From Burkholderiaceae bacterium (lineage in GTDB: Bacteria > Pseudomonadota > Gammaproteobacteria > Burkholderiales > Burkholderiaceae_E), in contig JAMLIR010000009.1 in NCBI GenBank assembly GCA_023954045.1, positions 62,001-126,000 of the forward strand: 64,000 bases of DNA. The letters run 5' to 3'. Position numbers and translations under genes: made by a program. Below are positions 55,187-64,000 of the stretch, in pieces (the stretch's first letter is position 1; each line of letters opens with the position of its first letter). The notes under the pieces are model-generated. The model ran no database searches. It was given only the letters and a program-made list of their open reading frames with translations, and had not been told where the DNA came from.

Positions 55187-55665
55187 GCGCGCTCGTGGGT
55201 TCGCGCGTCGCTGCGCTGGCGCTGGCAGCCGGTTTCGCCGCGGCGCTCTGTGCGCCCGCGCGAGCGGCCGCCGTCGCCGAGGCCACCGGCGTCGCGACCA
55301 CCAGCGCCAGGTCCGGCGCCAGGTCCGGCGCGATCGCGCGCGGCGATCCCGCGAACGGCGCGCGGATCTACGAGCGCTGCCTGGCGTGCCACGCGCTGCA
55401 ATACGACCGGACCGGTCCGCGGCACTGCGGGCTGTTCGGTCGTAAGGCAGGCAGCGTTCCGGGCTTCGACTACTCGGAGGCGATGAAGCGCTCGGGCATC
55501 GTGTGGAACGCGACGACGCTCGACCGCTTCCTCGCCAACCCGCTCGGCGCGGTGCCGGGCACCACGATGGGATATGCGGGCATCGCCGACGCGCGCGAGC
55601 GCGCTGACCTGATCGCGTACCTCGGGCAGGCGAAGTGCGCCACGGCCGCGAATCCGGCTCGCTAG
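55183..55665 (+). CDS. Periplasmic class I cytochrome c
   Basis: A GTG at 55183, in a GTGA overlap with the previous stop, gives a 160-residue protein. It has a signal peptide cleaved after ARA and an Ala/Ser/Gly spacer with a short duplicated segment (SARSGARSG). The haem motif CLACH (about residues 66-70) sits in 'NGARIYERCLACHALQYDRTGPRHCGLFGRKAG', and Met in 'PGTTMGYAG' is the likely sixth ligand. This matches soluble cytochromes c2/c-551-like electron carriers. It is probably co-transcribed with the ferritin-like gene. Confidence 0.88.
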   Translation: MSALVGSRVAALALAAGFAAALCAPARAAAVAEATGVATTSARSGARSGAIARGDPANGARIYERCLACHALQYDRTGPRHCGLFGRKAGSVPGFDYSEAMKRSGIVWNATTLDRFLANPLGAVPGTTMGYAGIADARERADLIAYLGQAKCATAANPAR

Positions 55666-55704
55666 CATGTTGCTAGAATCCGGCTCCGCCCCCGCAGCTC
55701 CCCG

Positions 55705-57750
55705 ATGTCCGCCCAGCTCAATCCCGCGCAGCGCGAAGCGATCCGCTATCTCGATGGTCCCTGCCTCGTCATCGCCGGCGCCGGAAGCGGCAAGACGCGC
55801 GTCATCACGCAGAAGATCGCGCACCTGATCTCGGCCGGCTTCAGCCCCCAGGCGATCGGCGCGATCACGTTCACCAACAAGGCCGCGCAGGAGATGGCGG
55901 AGCGGCTGGGAAAGATGGTGAAGCTGCCCGAGGGGCAGCGGCCGCTGGTGAGCACCTTCCACTCGCTGGGCGTGCAGATGCTCCGGCGGGACGGCCAGTC
56001 GCTGGGCCTGAAGCGCAACTTCTCGATCCTCGACGGCGACGACTCGGCCAACATCCTGCAGCAGGCGCTGGGCACCACCGACCGCAAGGTCGCGCGCGCG
56101 GCGCAGCACCGGATTTCGCTGTGGAAGAACGCGCTGGTCGATCCCGACCGCGCGGCGGCCGACGCGAAGGACGGCATCGAGCACGGCATCGCGCGCGCGT
56201 ATCGCGACTACGCGGCCACGCTCGCGGCCTACCAGTCGGTCGACTTCGACGACCTGATCCGGCTGCCGGTGCAGCTGCTGCGCGAGCACGCCGAGGTCGC
56301 GCAGGCCTGGCGCGAGAAATTGCGTTACCTGCTCGTCGACGAGTACCAGGACACCAACGCCTGCCAGTACGAGCTGCTGAAGCTGCTGGTGGGCCCGCGC
56401 GCCGCGTTCACCGCGGTGGGCGACGACGACCAGTCGATCTACGGCTGGCGCGGCGCGACGCTCGAGAACCTCAATCGCCTGTCGACCGACTATCCGGGGC
56501 TGAAGGTGGTCAAGCTCGAGCAGAACTATCGCTCGAGCGTGAGCATCCTGACCGCCGCGAACCGGCTGATCGCGCACAACCCGAAGCTGCACGAGAAGAG
56601 GCTGTGGTCCGAGCACGGCATCGGCGATCCCGTTCAGGTCGTGCCGTGCGAACACGACGAGGCCGAGGCCGAGTCGGTGGTGATGCGGCTGCAGGCGCAC
56701 CGCTTCGAGCGCCGCACGAAGTTCTCGGACTACGCGATCCTGTATCGCGGCAACCACCAGGCACGCACGTTCGAGCAGGTGCTGCGCAAGGAGAAGATTC
56801 CCTACGTGCTGTCGGGCGGGCAGTCGTTCTTCGAGCGCGCCGAGATCCGCGACCTGATGGCCTACCTGCGGCTCGTCGCCAACGACGACGACGACCCCGC
56901 GTTCATTCGCGCGATCACCACCCCGAAGCGCGGCGTCGGCACGACGACGCTGCAGGCGCTGGGCACCTACGCCGGCGAGCGGCACGTGTCGATGTTCGCG
57001 GCGCTGTTCGAGTCGGGCGCCGAGCAGCGGATCGGGCCGCGCCAGCTCGAGCCGTTGCGCGAGTTCGGCAACTTCGTCAACCGCATCGGCTGGCGCGCCG
57101 CGAAGGAGCCCGCCGCGCAGGTGCTCGACGACCTGCTGAAAGCGATCGACTACCGCTCGCACCTGTTCGCGACCGCCGACGACAAGGTCGCAGCCGCGCG
57201 CTGGCAGAACGTGTCCGACTTCGTCGACTGGCTGAAGAAGCGCGCCGAAGAAGACGGCTCGACGCTGGTGCAGCTTGCGCAGACGGTGTCGCTGCTGTCG
57301 CAGCTCGATCGCAAGGACGGCGAGGTCGATGCCGTGCGGCTGACGACCATCCACGCGTCGAAGGGGCTGGAGTTCCCGCACGTATTCGTCGTGGGCTGCG
57401 AGGAGGGGCTGCTGCCGCACCACGGCGGCGCCGCGGCCGCGCCGAGCGACGATGCCGACGACGCGGCGGGCGCCGCTTCCGCGCAGACCGACGCCGCGCG
57501 CATCGAGGAAGAGCGCCGCCTGATGTACGTCGCGGTCACCCGCGCGCAGCGCAGCCTCACGCTGACCTGGTGCCGCGAGCGCAAGCGCGGGCGCGAGAAA
57601 TACGCGCAGATGCCGTCGCGTTTCCTGGCCGAGATGGAGCTCGATGCCCGGCCGAAGCCCGGCGCGACCGTGAGCGCCGACGCCGCGAAGGCAAGACTGG
57701 CGGGGCTGCGGGAACTGCTGACAGCGGGCGCCGGTTCCAGGGCGCGCTGA
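55705..57750 (+). CDS. rep: UvrD/Rep-family ATP-dependent DNA helicase
   Basis: A 681-residue superfamily 1A helicase. Walker A AGAGSGKT is at residues 24-31, then 'FTNKAAQEMAERLG' (motif Ia), 'LLVDEYQDTN' (Walker B), 'GDDDQSIYGWRGA' (motif III), 'LEQNYRSS' (motif IV), 'LTTIHASKGLEFPHVFVVGCEEGLLPHH' (motif V) and 'EEERRLMYVAVTRAQRSLTLTW' (motif VI). Length and N-terminal 'LNPAQREAIRYLDGPCLV' favour Rep over UvrD or PcrA. It unwinds DNA 3'-5' and helps forks past blocks. Confidence 0.94.
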   Translation: MSAQLNPAQREAIRYLDGPCLVIAGAGSGKTRVITQKIAHLISAGFSPQAIGAITFTNKAAQEMAERLGKMVKLPEGQRPLVSTFHSLGVQMLRRDGQSLGLKRNFSILDGDDSANILQQALGTTDRKVARAAQHRISLWKNALVDPDRAAADAKDGIEHGIARAYRDYAATLAAYQSVDFDDLIRLPVQLLREHAEVAQAWREKLRYLLVDEYQDTNACQYELLKLLVGPRAAFTAVGDDDQSIYGWRGATLENLNRLSTDYPGLKVVKLEQNYRSSVSILTAANRLIAHNPKLHEKRLWSEHGIGDPVQVVPCEHDEAEAESVVMRLQAHRFERRTKFSDYAILYRGNHQARTFEQVLRKEKIPYVLSGGQSFFERAEIRDLMAYLRLVANDDDDPAFIRAITTPKRGVGTTTLQALGTYAGERHVSMFAALFESGAEQRIGPRQLEPLREFGNFVNRIGWRAAKEPAAQVLDDLLKAIDYRSHLFATADDKVAAARWQNVSDFVDWLKKRAEEDGSTLVQLAQTVSLLSQLDRKDGEVDAVRLTTIHASKGLEFPHVFVVGCEEGLLPHHGGAAAAPSDDADDAAGAASAQTDAARIEEERRLMYVAVTRAQRSLTLTWCRERKRGREKYAQMPSRFLAEMELDARPKPGATVSADAAKARLAGLRELLTAGAGSRAR

Positions 57751-57872
57751 GCCCGCGGGCGTGGCCCGCACTTTTGCCCGCGCCAGCCTCGGCAGTATGG
57801 CGATCCGCCAATCTCGGTCTATCCTTCGGCTGGACGCATCTCCTCGAGCCCTCCAGCGGAGACCAATTCACG

Positions 57873-58571
57873 ATGGGACTGTTCCGACGAAGCGGGCCGG
57901 TGGTCTTCGAGCGCCACGCCTACGGCAGGCGGCGCTCATGGACCGTGCCGCGCTGGCTGCTGCTGCTGCTCGCCGGCATCGCGATCGGGGCGGGCGGCCT
58001 GTTCTACGCCCAGGAGGAGTACCTGCCGCCGCGCCTGACACCCGCCGAGTCGCAGCAGTTGCAGGCACGCCTGAACGAGGTCACCGCCGAGCGCCAGCGG
58101 CTGAAGCTGGCGCTCGACCAGGCCACCGCCGAGGCCAAGGCAGCGCGCGCCGACGGCGAGCGGCTCGCCGCCGAACTGGCCGAAGCCCGGCAGTCGGTCG
58201 ATCGGCTCCAGAAGGACGTCGCGCTGTTCGACGACGTGATGCCGCCGGACCCCCGAGGCGGAGCGATCGCGGTGCGCGGGGCAAAGTTCGCCAACGAGAA
58301 CGGGCAGCTCGCCTACCACGTGCTGGTCACCCGCGAGCGCAAGGGCGGCAAGCCGTTCAAGGGCGTGATGGAGCTGGCCGTCGCCGGCGACCGGGGCGGG
58401 CGCAACGAGACGATCACGCTGGGCCCGGTGGACGTGAACCTCGCCGGCTACCAGCACCTCAGCGGAAGCCTGCCGCTGCCGGCCGGTTTCACGGGGCGCC
58501 AGGCCACGATCCGCGTGCTCGACCGGCCCGGCGGCACGCTGCAGGGCATGCGCGTCATCAACGTGCGTTGA
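57873..58571 (+). CDS. Single-pass membrane protein with coiled coil, function unknown
   Basis: From ATG 57873 the product is 232 residues. After a basic N-terminus there is one membrane segment (about 29-46, 'WLLLLLAGIAIGAGGLFYAQ'). A coiled coil follows (about residues 59-115, Glu/Ala/Leu/Gln/Arg-rich heptads), then a beta-rich domain of about 110 residues ('LAYHVLVTRERKGGKPFKG', 'GPVDVNLAGYQHLSGSLPLPAGFTG'). I do not recognise the family with confidence. The layout is that of a periplasmic envelope protein. It converges on and overlaps the dehydrogenase gene by 14 bases. Confidence 0.72.
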   Translation: MGLFRRSGPVVFERHAYGRRRSWTVPRWLLLLLAGIAIGAGGLFYAQEEYLPPRLTPAESQQLQARLNEVTAERQRLKLALDQATAEAKAARADGERLAAELAEARQSVDRLQKDVALFDDVMPPDPRGGAIAVRGAKFANENGQLAYHVLVTRERKGGKPFKGVMELAVAGDRGGRNETITLGPVDVNLAGYQHLSGSLPLPAGFTGRQATIRVLDRPGGTLQGMRVINVR

Positions 58572-59544
58572 TCACGCGGATCGGCGCGCCGTCGAGCCAC
58601 GCGGCGAGCGCGTCGACGATGCCCTGGAAGAAGGCCGCGAACACCTGGGCGTTCACGTAGCCGAGGTGGGGCGAGATCGTGACGTTCGGCAGCCCGAAGA
58701 GCGGGTGGCCGGCCGCGACCGGTTCCGCGTCGAAGACGTCGAGCGCCGCGCCACCCGGCCGGCCCGCGGCGAGCGCCTCGGCGAGCGCCCGCTCGTCCAA
58801 CAGCCCCGAGCGCGAGGTGTTGACGATCACCGCGTCGGAGCGCATCCGCGCAAGATCGGCCGCGCCGACGATGCCGCGCGTGCGCGCCGACAGCACGAGG
58901 TGCAGCGACACCGCGGCGCTGGTCTCGAAGAGCTCCTCCTTCGGCACCCGGCGCACGCCGACCTCGGCCGCTCGCGCGTCGTCGAGATTCTGGCTCCACG
59001 CGACCACGTCCATGCCGAAGGCCTGCCCGACGCGGGCGACCCGGGCGCCGATCTGCCCCAGGCCGACGAGGCCGAGACGCTCGCCGGCCAGGTTCGCGGG
59101 CAGCGGGTAGCCGCGCCCCTCGGCGTCGCCGCGCCAGTGGCCGCGCCGCGTGCCGGCGTCGGCCTGCACGAGGCGCCTGGTCGCGGCCAGGATCAGCGCC
59201 CAGGTCAGCTCGGCGGTCGAGGCCTTCGACGGTCCTCCGGGCGTGAACGACACCGGGATGCCGCGGCGCGCCGCCGCCTCGTGGTCGACCGCGGCATTGC
59301 GCTCGCCGGTGAAGACGACGAACTTCAGCCGCGGCAGCGCGTCGATGACCGACGCCGGGAACGGCGTGCGCTCGCGCATCAGGCAGACCGCGTCGAAATC
59401 GGCTAGCGCCGCGACCGCGTGCCCGGCGCTGCCGAACGGCTGCTCGAAGACGACGACGTCTGCGCGCTCGCGCACCGCGGTCCAGTCGGCGGACGAGAAG
59501 GCCGCGCGCTCGTAGTCGTCGCAGACCGCGATGCGGGGGCGCAT
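58558..59544 (-). CDS. D-isomer-specific 2-hydroxyacid dehydrogenase
   Basis: From ATG 59544 (TGATG overlap with the kinase gene) the product is 328 residues. The nucleotide motif is GLGQIGARVARVGQAFGM (G-x-G-x-x-G). 'VVFTGERNAAVDHEAAARRGIPVSFTPGG' follows the family pattern, 'LLDERALAEALAAGRPGGAALDVFDAEP' has the catalytic Glu region, and the catalytic His is in 'NVTISPHLGYV'. The general Arg is likely in 'VNTSRSGLLDE'. Substrate cannot be told among phosphoglycerate-, glycerate- or hydroxypyruvate-type; the length favours a catabolic member over SerA. Confidence 0.9.
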   Translation of the reverse strand: MRPRIAVCDDYERAAFSSADWTAVRERADVVVFEQPFGSAGHAVAALADFDAVCLMRERTPFPASVIDALPRLKFVVFTGERNAAVDHEAAARRGIPVSFTPGGPSKASTAELTWALILAATRRLVQADAGTRRGHWRGDAEGRGYPLPANLAGERLGLVGLGQIGARVARVGQAFGMDVVAWSQNLDDARAAEVGVRRVPKEELFETSAAVSLHLVLSARTRGIVGAADLARMRSDAVIVNTSRSGLLDERALAEALAAGRPGGAALDVFDAEPVAAGHPLFGLPNVTISPHLGYVNAQVFAAFFQGIVDALAAWLDGAPIRVINAR

Positions 59545-60320
59545 CAGAACTTCTCCTTGATCGGCTTGACCGGCCCGCCGAAGCGCTCGGTGCCCGGCTT
59601 GCCCTTCAGCGGCGGCAGATCGAGCTGCTCGATCGGCACCTTGCGGTCGGGCACCTGGTCGAGCAGGTGGCGGATCAGGTTCAGCCGCCCGCGGCGCTGG
59701 TCGTCGAAGTTCACCAGGTGCCAGGGCGCGTGCTTCGTGTGCGTGGCCTCGAACATCGCGTCGCGCGCGCGCCCGTAGTCGCCATAGTGCTCGCGCGACT
59801 TCAGGTCGATCGGCGAGAGCTTCCAGCGCTTCAGCGGGTCTTCGGCGCGCTCGGCGAAGCGCTCTTCCTGGTAGACCTGGTCGACCGCGAGCCAGTACTT
59901 GTAGAGCAGGATGCCGTCGTCGACGAGCAATTTCTCGAACACCGGCACCTGCTTCAGGAACAGCCGGTACTGCTCGTCGGTGCAAAAGCCCATCACCCGC
60001 TCGACGCCCGCGCGGTTGTACCAGCTGCGGTCGAACAGCACCATTTCGCCGGCTGCGGGCAGGTGCGCCGCGTACCGCTGGAAGTACCACTGGGTGGCCT
60101 CGCGCTCGGTGGGCTTGGGCAGCGCGACGATGCGCACCTGGCGCGGATTCAGGTATTCGGCGATCGTGTGGATCACGCCGCCCTTGCCCGCGGTGTCGCG
60201 GCCCTCCAGCAGCACCATCATCCGCTTGCCGGTGTGGGCGAGCCAGTGGGCGAGGTCGTTCAACTCGAGCTGCAGCGGCTCGAGCGCCGCCTCGTAGTCC
60301 TTCTTCTTCATGGGCTTCAT
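59544..60320 (-). CDS. ppk2: PPK2-family polyphosphate kinase
   Basis: A 258-residue protein. Walker A is in 'VLLEGRDTAGKGGVIHTIAEYLNPRQVRIVALPKPTEREATQWYFQRYAAHLPAAGEMVLFDRSWYNRAGVERVMGF', which also holds the Walker B Asp and lid module. It is a single-domain PPK2, using polyphosphate to phosphorylate nucleoside mono- or diphosphates, or the reverse. The N-terminal 'MKKKDYEAALEPLQLELNDLAHW' is typical of class I. It is followed directly by the 2-hydroxyacid dehydrogenase gene. Confidence 0.95.
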   Translation of the reverse strand: MKPMKKKDYEAALEPLQLELNDLAHWLAHTGKRMMVLLEGRDTAGKGGVIHTIAEYLNPRQVRIVALPKPTEREATQWYFQRYAAHLPAAGEMVLFDRSWYNRAGVERVMGFCTDEQYRLFLKQVPVFEKLLVDDGILLYKYWLAVDQVYQEERFAERAEDPLKRWKLSPIDLKSREHYGDYGRARDAMFEATHTKHAPWHLVNFDDQRRGRLNLIRHLLDQVPDRKVPIEQLDLPPLKGKPGTERFGGPVKPIKEKF

Positions 60321-60383
60321 CGCCGGGCCTCCGTCTTGCGCGGACCGGGAGAGGATAGCCCGACTCGGACGCTCGCGCCGGCC

Positions 60384-61718
60384 TCAGGCCTGCTGCACGT
60401 CGTCCAGCCCGAACGAGGCCCAGACCGCGAGCGCGCACATCGCGGCGAACAGCGCGACGACCGCGACCTCGCCGAAGCGTTGGTCCACGGCGCCGAACAC
60501 CCCGGCGCCGAGCATCACGATGCCGGTGATCGTGTTCGACAGCGCGGTGTACGCGGCGCGTCGCTGCGGATCGGCCATGTCGACCACGTGCGTCGTGCGC
60601 CCGAGCCGCACGCCCTGTTCGGCGATCGTCAGCGCGAACACCAGCGCCGGCAGCACCCAGGCCGACGCGAGCATCGATCCGGCCGTGGCGCCGCGGCCGG
60701 CGCCGACGGCCGCGGCGATCGCGAGCGCCGCGGCGCCGATCGACCCCGCGACCAGCAACACCCGCCGGCTCGACAGGTCGGCCAGCCGGCCCCAGACGTA
60801 GCTGCTGGCGATCGTCGCGAGCGCCGAAGCGATGACGAACGGGCCGAGGCCGGCCGCCTGCCCGCCCGACGCGCGCCCGCCCATCGCCAGCAGGAACGGC
60901 GGCGCCAGCGTGGTCGCCAGCAGCAGGCAGCGGACCACGACGAAGCGCACCAGCTGCGGGTCTTCGCGCAGCAGACCGAACTGCGCGATCGCGACCGCCA
61001 GCGGGTTGCCGCCGCCCTCGGTCGCGCCGGGCTGCTCGGCCAGCGACGCGAACAGCAGCGCCGAGCCGATCCACAGCGCGCCGGCCACCCCGAGCGCCAC
61101 CGCGATCACGCCGACCGAGCGCTCGACCAGCCCGCTGCCGAGCAGCGCACCGAACCCGAGCAGCAGCAGCGCCGCGACGGTGCTCGCGGTGCCGGTCGCG
61201 GTGCCGCGCGTCGATTTCGACACGGTCTTGCCGAGCACGTCCTTGTGCGCGATCGAGCAGCCGCTGCGCGCCAGCGCGAGCACGGCCAGCAGCGCGAGGA
61301 TCGTCCAGCCGGCCGGCGCGCCTTCGAGCGTCGCGGCCGCCAGCGCGATGCCGGCCGCGCACAGCCCCTGGACCACGCTCCCGGCCGCCCAGACCCACTT
61401 GCGCACCGGCAGCGACCGGATCCCTGCAGCGATGACCAGCTGCGGGAGCAGGGCGCCGGCCTCGCGAACCGGCACCAGCAGGCCGACCATGAAGAGCGGG
61501 GCCCCGAGCGCCCCGAGCAGCCACGCGAGCACCAGCTTCGGGTCGAGCAGGCCGTCGGCGGTCTTGGTCGCGGCGAGGCTCGCCACGTGCGTCAGGAAGT
61601 TGCGCGGCTGCTCGCTGCAGGCCTCTTCGGGGATGTCGCGGCAGACCCGGCCCTGGTCCTCGCCGGTCAGCACTTCGTAGATGCGCTCGTGCGCATCGCG
61701 GACGGGGATGCTCGGCAT
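60384..61718 (-). CDS. Major facilitator superfamily transporter
   Basis: From ATG 61718 the product is 444 residues with about 12 membrane segments after a soluble N-terminal stretch of some 45 residues ('IPVRDAHERIYEVLTGEDQGRVCRDIPEEACSEQPRNFL'). Membrane sequence includes 'GAPLFMVGLLVPVREAGALLPQLV' and 'LSSRRVLLVAGSIGAAALAIAAAVGAG'. The N-terminal soluble part, with two Cys, is unusual for the superfamily and may be regulatory. The substrate is unknown. It diverges from the sigma-54 activator gene; only 33 bases separate the two start codons. Confidence 0.82.
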   Translation of the reverse strand: MPSIPVRDAHERIYEVLTGEDQGRVCRDIPEEACSEQPRNFLTHVASLAATKTADGLLDPKLVLAWLLGALGAPLFMVGLLVPVREAGALLPQLVIAAGIRSLPVRKWVWAAGSVVQGLCAAGIALAAATLEGAPAGWTILALLAVLALARSGCSIAHKDVLGKTVSKSTRGTATGTASTVAALLLLGFGALLGSGLVERSVGVIAVALGVAGALWIGSALLFASLAEQPGATEGGGNPLAVAIAQFGLLREDPQLVRFVVVRCLLLATTLAPPFLLAMGGRASGGQAAGLGPFVIASALATIASSYVWGRLADLSSRRVLLVAGSIGAAALAIAAAVGAGRGATAGSMLASAWVLPALVFALTIAEQGVRLGRTTHVVDMADPQRRAAYTALSNTITGIVMLGAGVFGAVDQRFGEVAVVALFAAMCALAVWASFGLDDVQQA

Positions 61719-61751
61719 CCCCGGATTATGCCCGTGGGCTATGATCGCCCG

Positions 61752-63317
<1,566 letters not shown>

Positions 63318-63369
63318 GGCAAACGCGAGTTGTAACGAGATATCCGCAACGTGGACGGGCACCGAAGCG

Positions 63370-64000
63370 ATGCGAAACATCTTCCTGCTGTACATGCCGC
63401 CGAACAACCTGGAGGCGATGACGCACTACCAGGACACGATTCACAGCAAGGTACCGTTCGAGCGGATCGCGCCCCACGTATCGCGCGACGTCGCGTCTCG
63501 ACTCCGGAACATTTTCGGCGAGCGTCCGATCGCGGTTTGGGGGTCGCGCGACGGCAGGTCGAACCGCAGCAAGTTCGAAAAGATGGCCGAGGGCGACGAC
63601 CTGCTGATCGTCGAGGACGAAACGATCCGGCTCATGGGGAAAATCGCGTTGAAGACCGTCAACGCCGATCTGTCCCGCGAGCTCTGGCGCAACCTGAATC
63701 CCGCGACTCCGGACGGATGGAACCTGATCTACTTCATCGCCAATCCGGTCGAGATCGACGTTCCGTTCAGGGAATTCTGCGCGCTGTTCGGCTACGAGCC
63801 GAGCTATCGACTGCGTGGATTCACGACCGTGGGCGGCGACAAACTCGGGGAGTTCTACGACCGGTACGACGACCTCTACTCGATCCTGATGCGGATCCGG
63901 GCCGGGGAGCCGATCGTTCGGAAGGCTGCGCCGTCCGAGATCGAGAAGCTGCCCGAACGGCTCGTCGAGATTCAGGCAGAGGACGTCGCCCAGGTGCTGC
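63370..64000 (+). CDS. Partial gene: protein with EVE-like N-terminal domain, runs off the right edge
   Basis: An open frame of 210 codons starts at ATG 63370 and continues past the window end. The first 150 residues show the spacing of EVE/PUA-like modified-base readers: 'AVWGSRDGRSNRSKFEKMAEGDDLLI' (Trp, Asn, Phe, Met, Gly-Asp), then 'GKIALKTVNADLSRELW', 'GWNLIYFIANPVEI' and 'LRGFTTVGG'. Such domains are found before nucleases and in restriction proteins, but no catalytic part is in view. G+C is about 60%, lower than the neighbouring genes, which fits a transferred gene. Function is uncertain. Confidence 0.65.
   Translation, partial: MRNIFLLYMPPNNLEAMTHYQDTIHSKVPFERIAPHVSRDVASRLRNIFGERPIAVWGSRDGRSNRSKFEKMAEGDDLLIVEDETIRLMGKIALKTVNADLSRELWRNLNPATPDGWNLIYFIANPVEIDVPFREFCALFGYEPSYRLRGFTTVGGDKLGEFYDRYDDLYSILMRIRAGEPIVRKAAPSEIEKLPERLVEIQAEDVAQVL

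Noticed and set aside
55300-55335. Short duplicated segment (GCCAGGTCCGGC) in the cytochrome c gene
   Set aside because: Only two copies in a flexible linker; too small to be significant.

Overview
The window is G+C-rich chromosomal DNA (about 70% by eye) densely packed with intact genes, many with ATGA or GTGA stop/start overlaps. Several features suggest a betaproteobacterium of the order Burkholderiales: hemE next to priA, liv-type and TRAP transporters placed beside aromatic-acid genes, and a DUF993-type protein. This assignment is inferred from gene content and order. I saw no rRNA, tRNA, CRISPR array or insertion sequence.

Layout. 0.2-6.5 kb holds two small lipoproteins, a flavin-type oxidase-fold protein, a CHRD protein, a beta-hydroxyacid dehydrogenase, a nucleoside-recognition (gate) membrane protein and a phospholipase-D-type synthase with a repeat-bearing linker. 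7.1-10.3 kb is an EmrRAB-like unit (MarR regulator, membrane-fusion protein, 14-TM exporter) whose promoter carries a palindrome over its -10 box. 10.3-21.2 kb is a hydroxycinnamate (ferulate/coumarate type) locus: a divergent amidohydrolase, then crotonase, feruloyl-CoA synthase, a liv-type ABC importer with a LivM-LivG fusion, an acyl-CoA dehydrogenase and a MarR regulator. 21.2-25.5 kb is a UbiD decarboxylase with a complete TRAP importer. 25.7-31.4 kb has a C-terminal CXXCH cytochrome, an overlapping EAL / HD-GYP cyclic-di-GMP pair, a BASS-type transporter, OsmC and a small unknown protein. 31.4-35.8 kb has an NSS symporter, a malic-enzyme-like protein, a helix-hairpin-helix protein and folE.

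The most unusual block is 35.9-46.8 kb. It holds a RutR-like TetR regulator, an NMT1/THI5-type ABC importer, two unrelated DHDPS-superfamily proteins (one DUF993-type), an orphan MetE catalytic-domain protein, an NAD-dependent epimerase-like protein, a tandem GNAT protein, a Gfo/Idh/MocA oxidoreductase and a sugar-phosphate-isomerase-like TIM barrel. Three copies of an inverted repeat close to TTAACC-N4-GGTTAA lie in its two divergent promoter regions, and one lies on the predicted start site of a good promoter. I read this as one regulon for uptake and breakdown of an unidentified compound. An AraC regulator follows.

47.9-58.6 kb is mostly housekeeping: hemE, a 390-bp non-coding region of low G+C with DnaA-box-like sequences (hemE flanks the origin in alphaproteobacteria), priA, cbpM/cbpA, a thioesterase, an ECF sigma factor with a ferritin-like protein and cytochrome c, and rep. 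58.6-63.3 kb carries a D-2-hydroxyacid dehydrogenase, a PPK2 kinase, an MFS protein and a sigma-54 activator. The last gene runs off the right edge. It has lower G+C and an EVE-like N-terminal pattern, possibly the start of a restriction or defence region.
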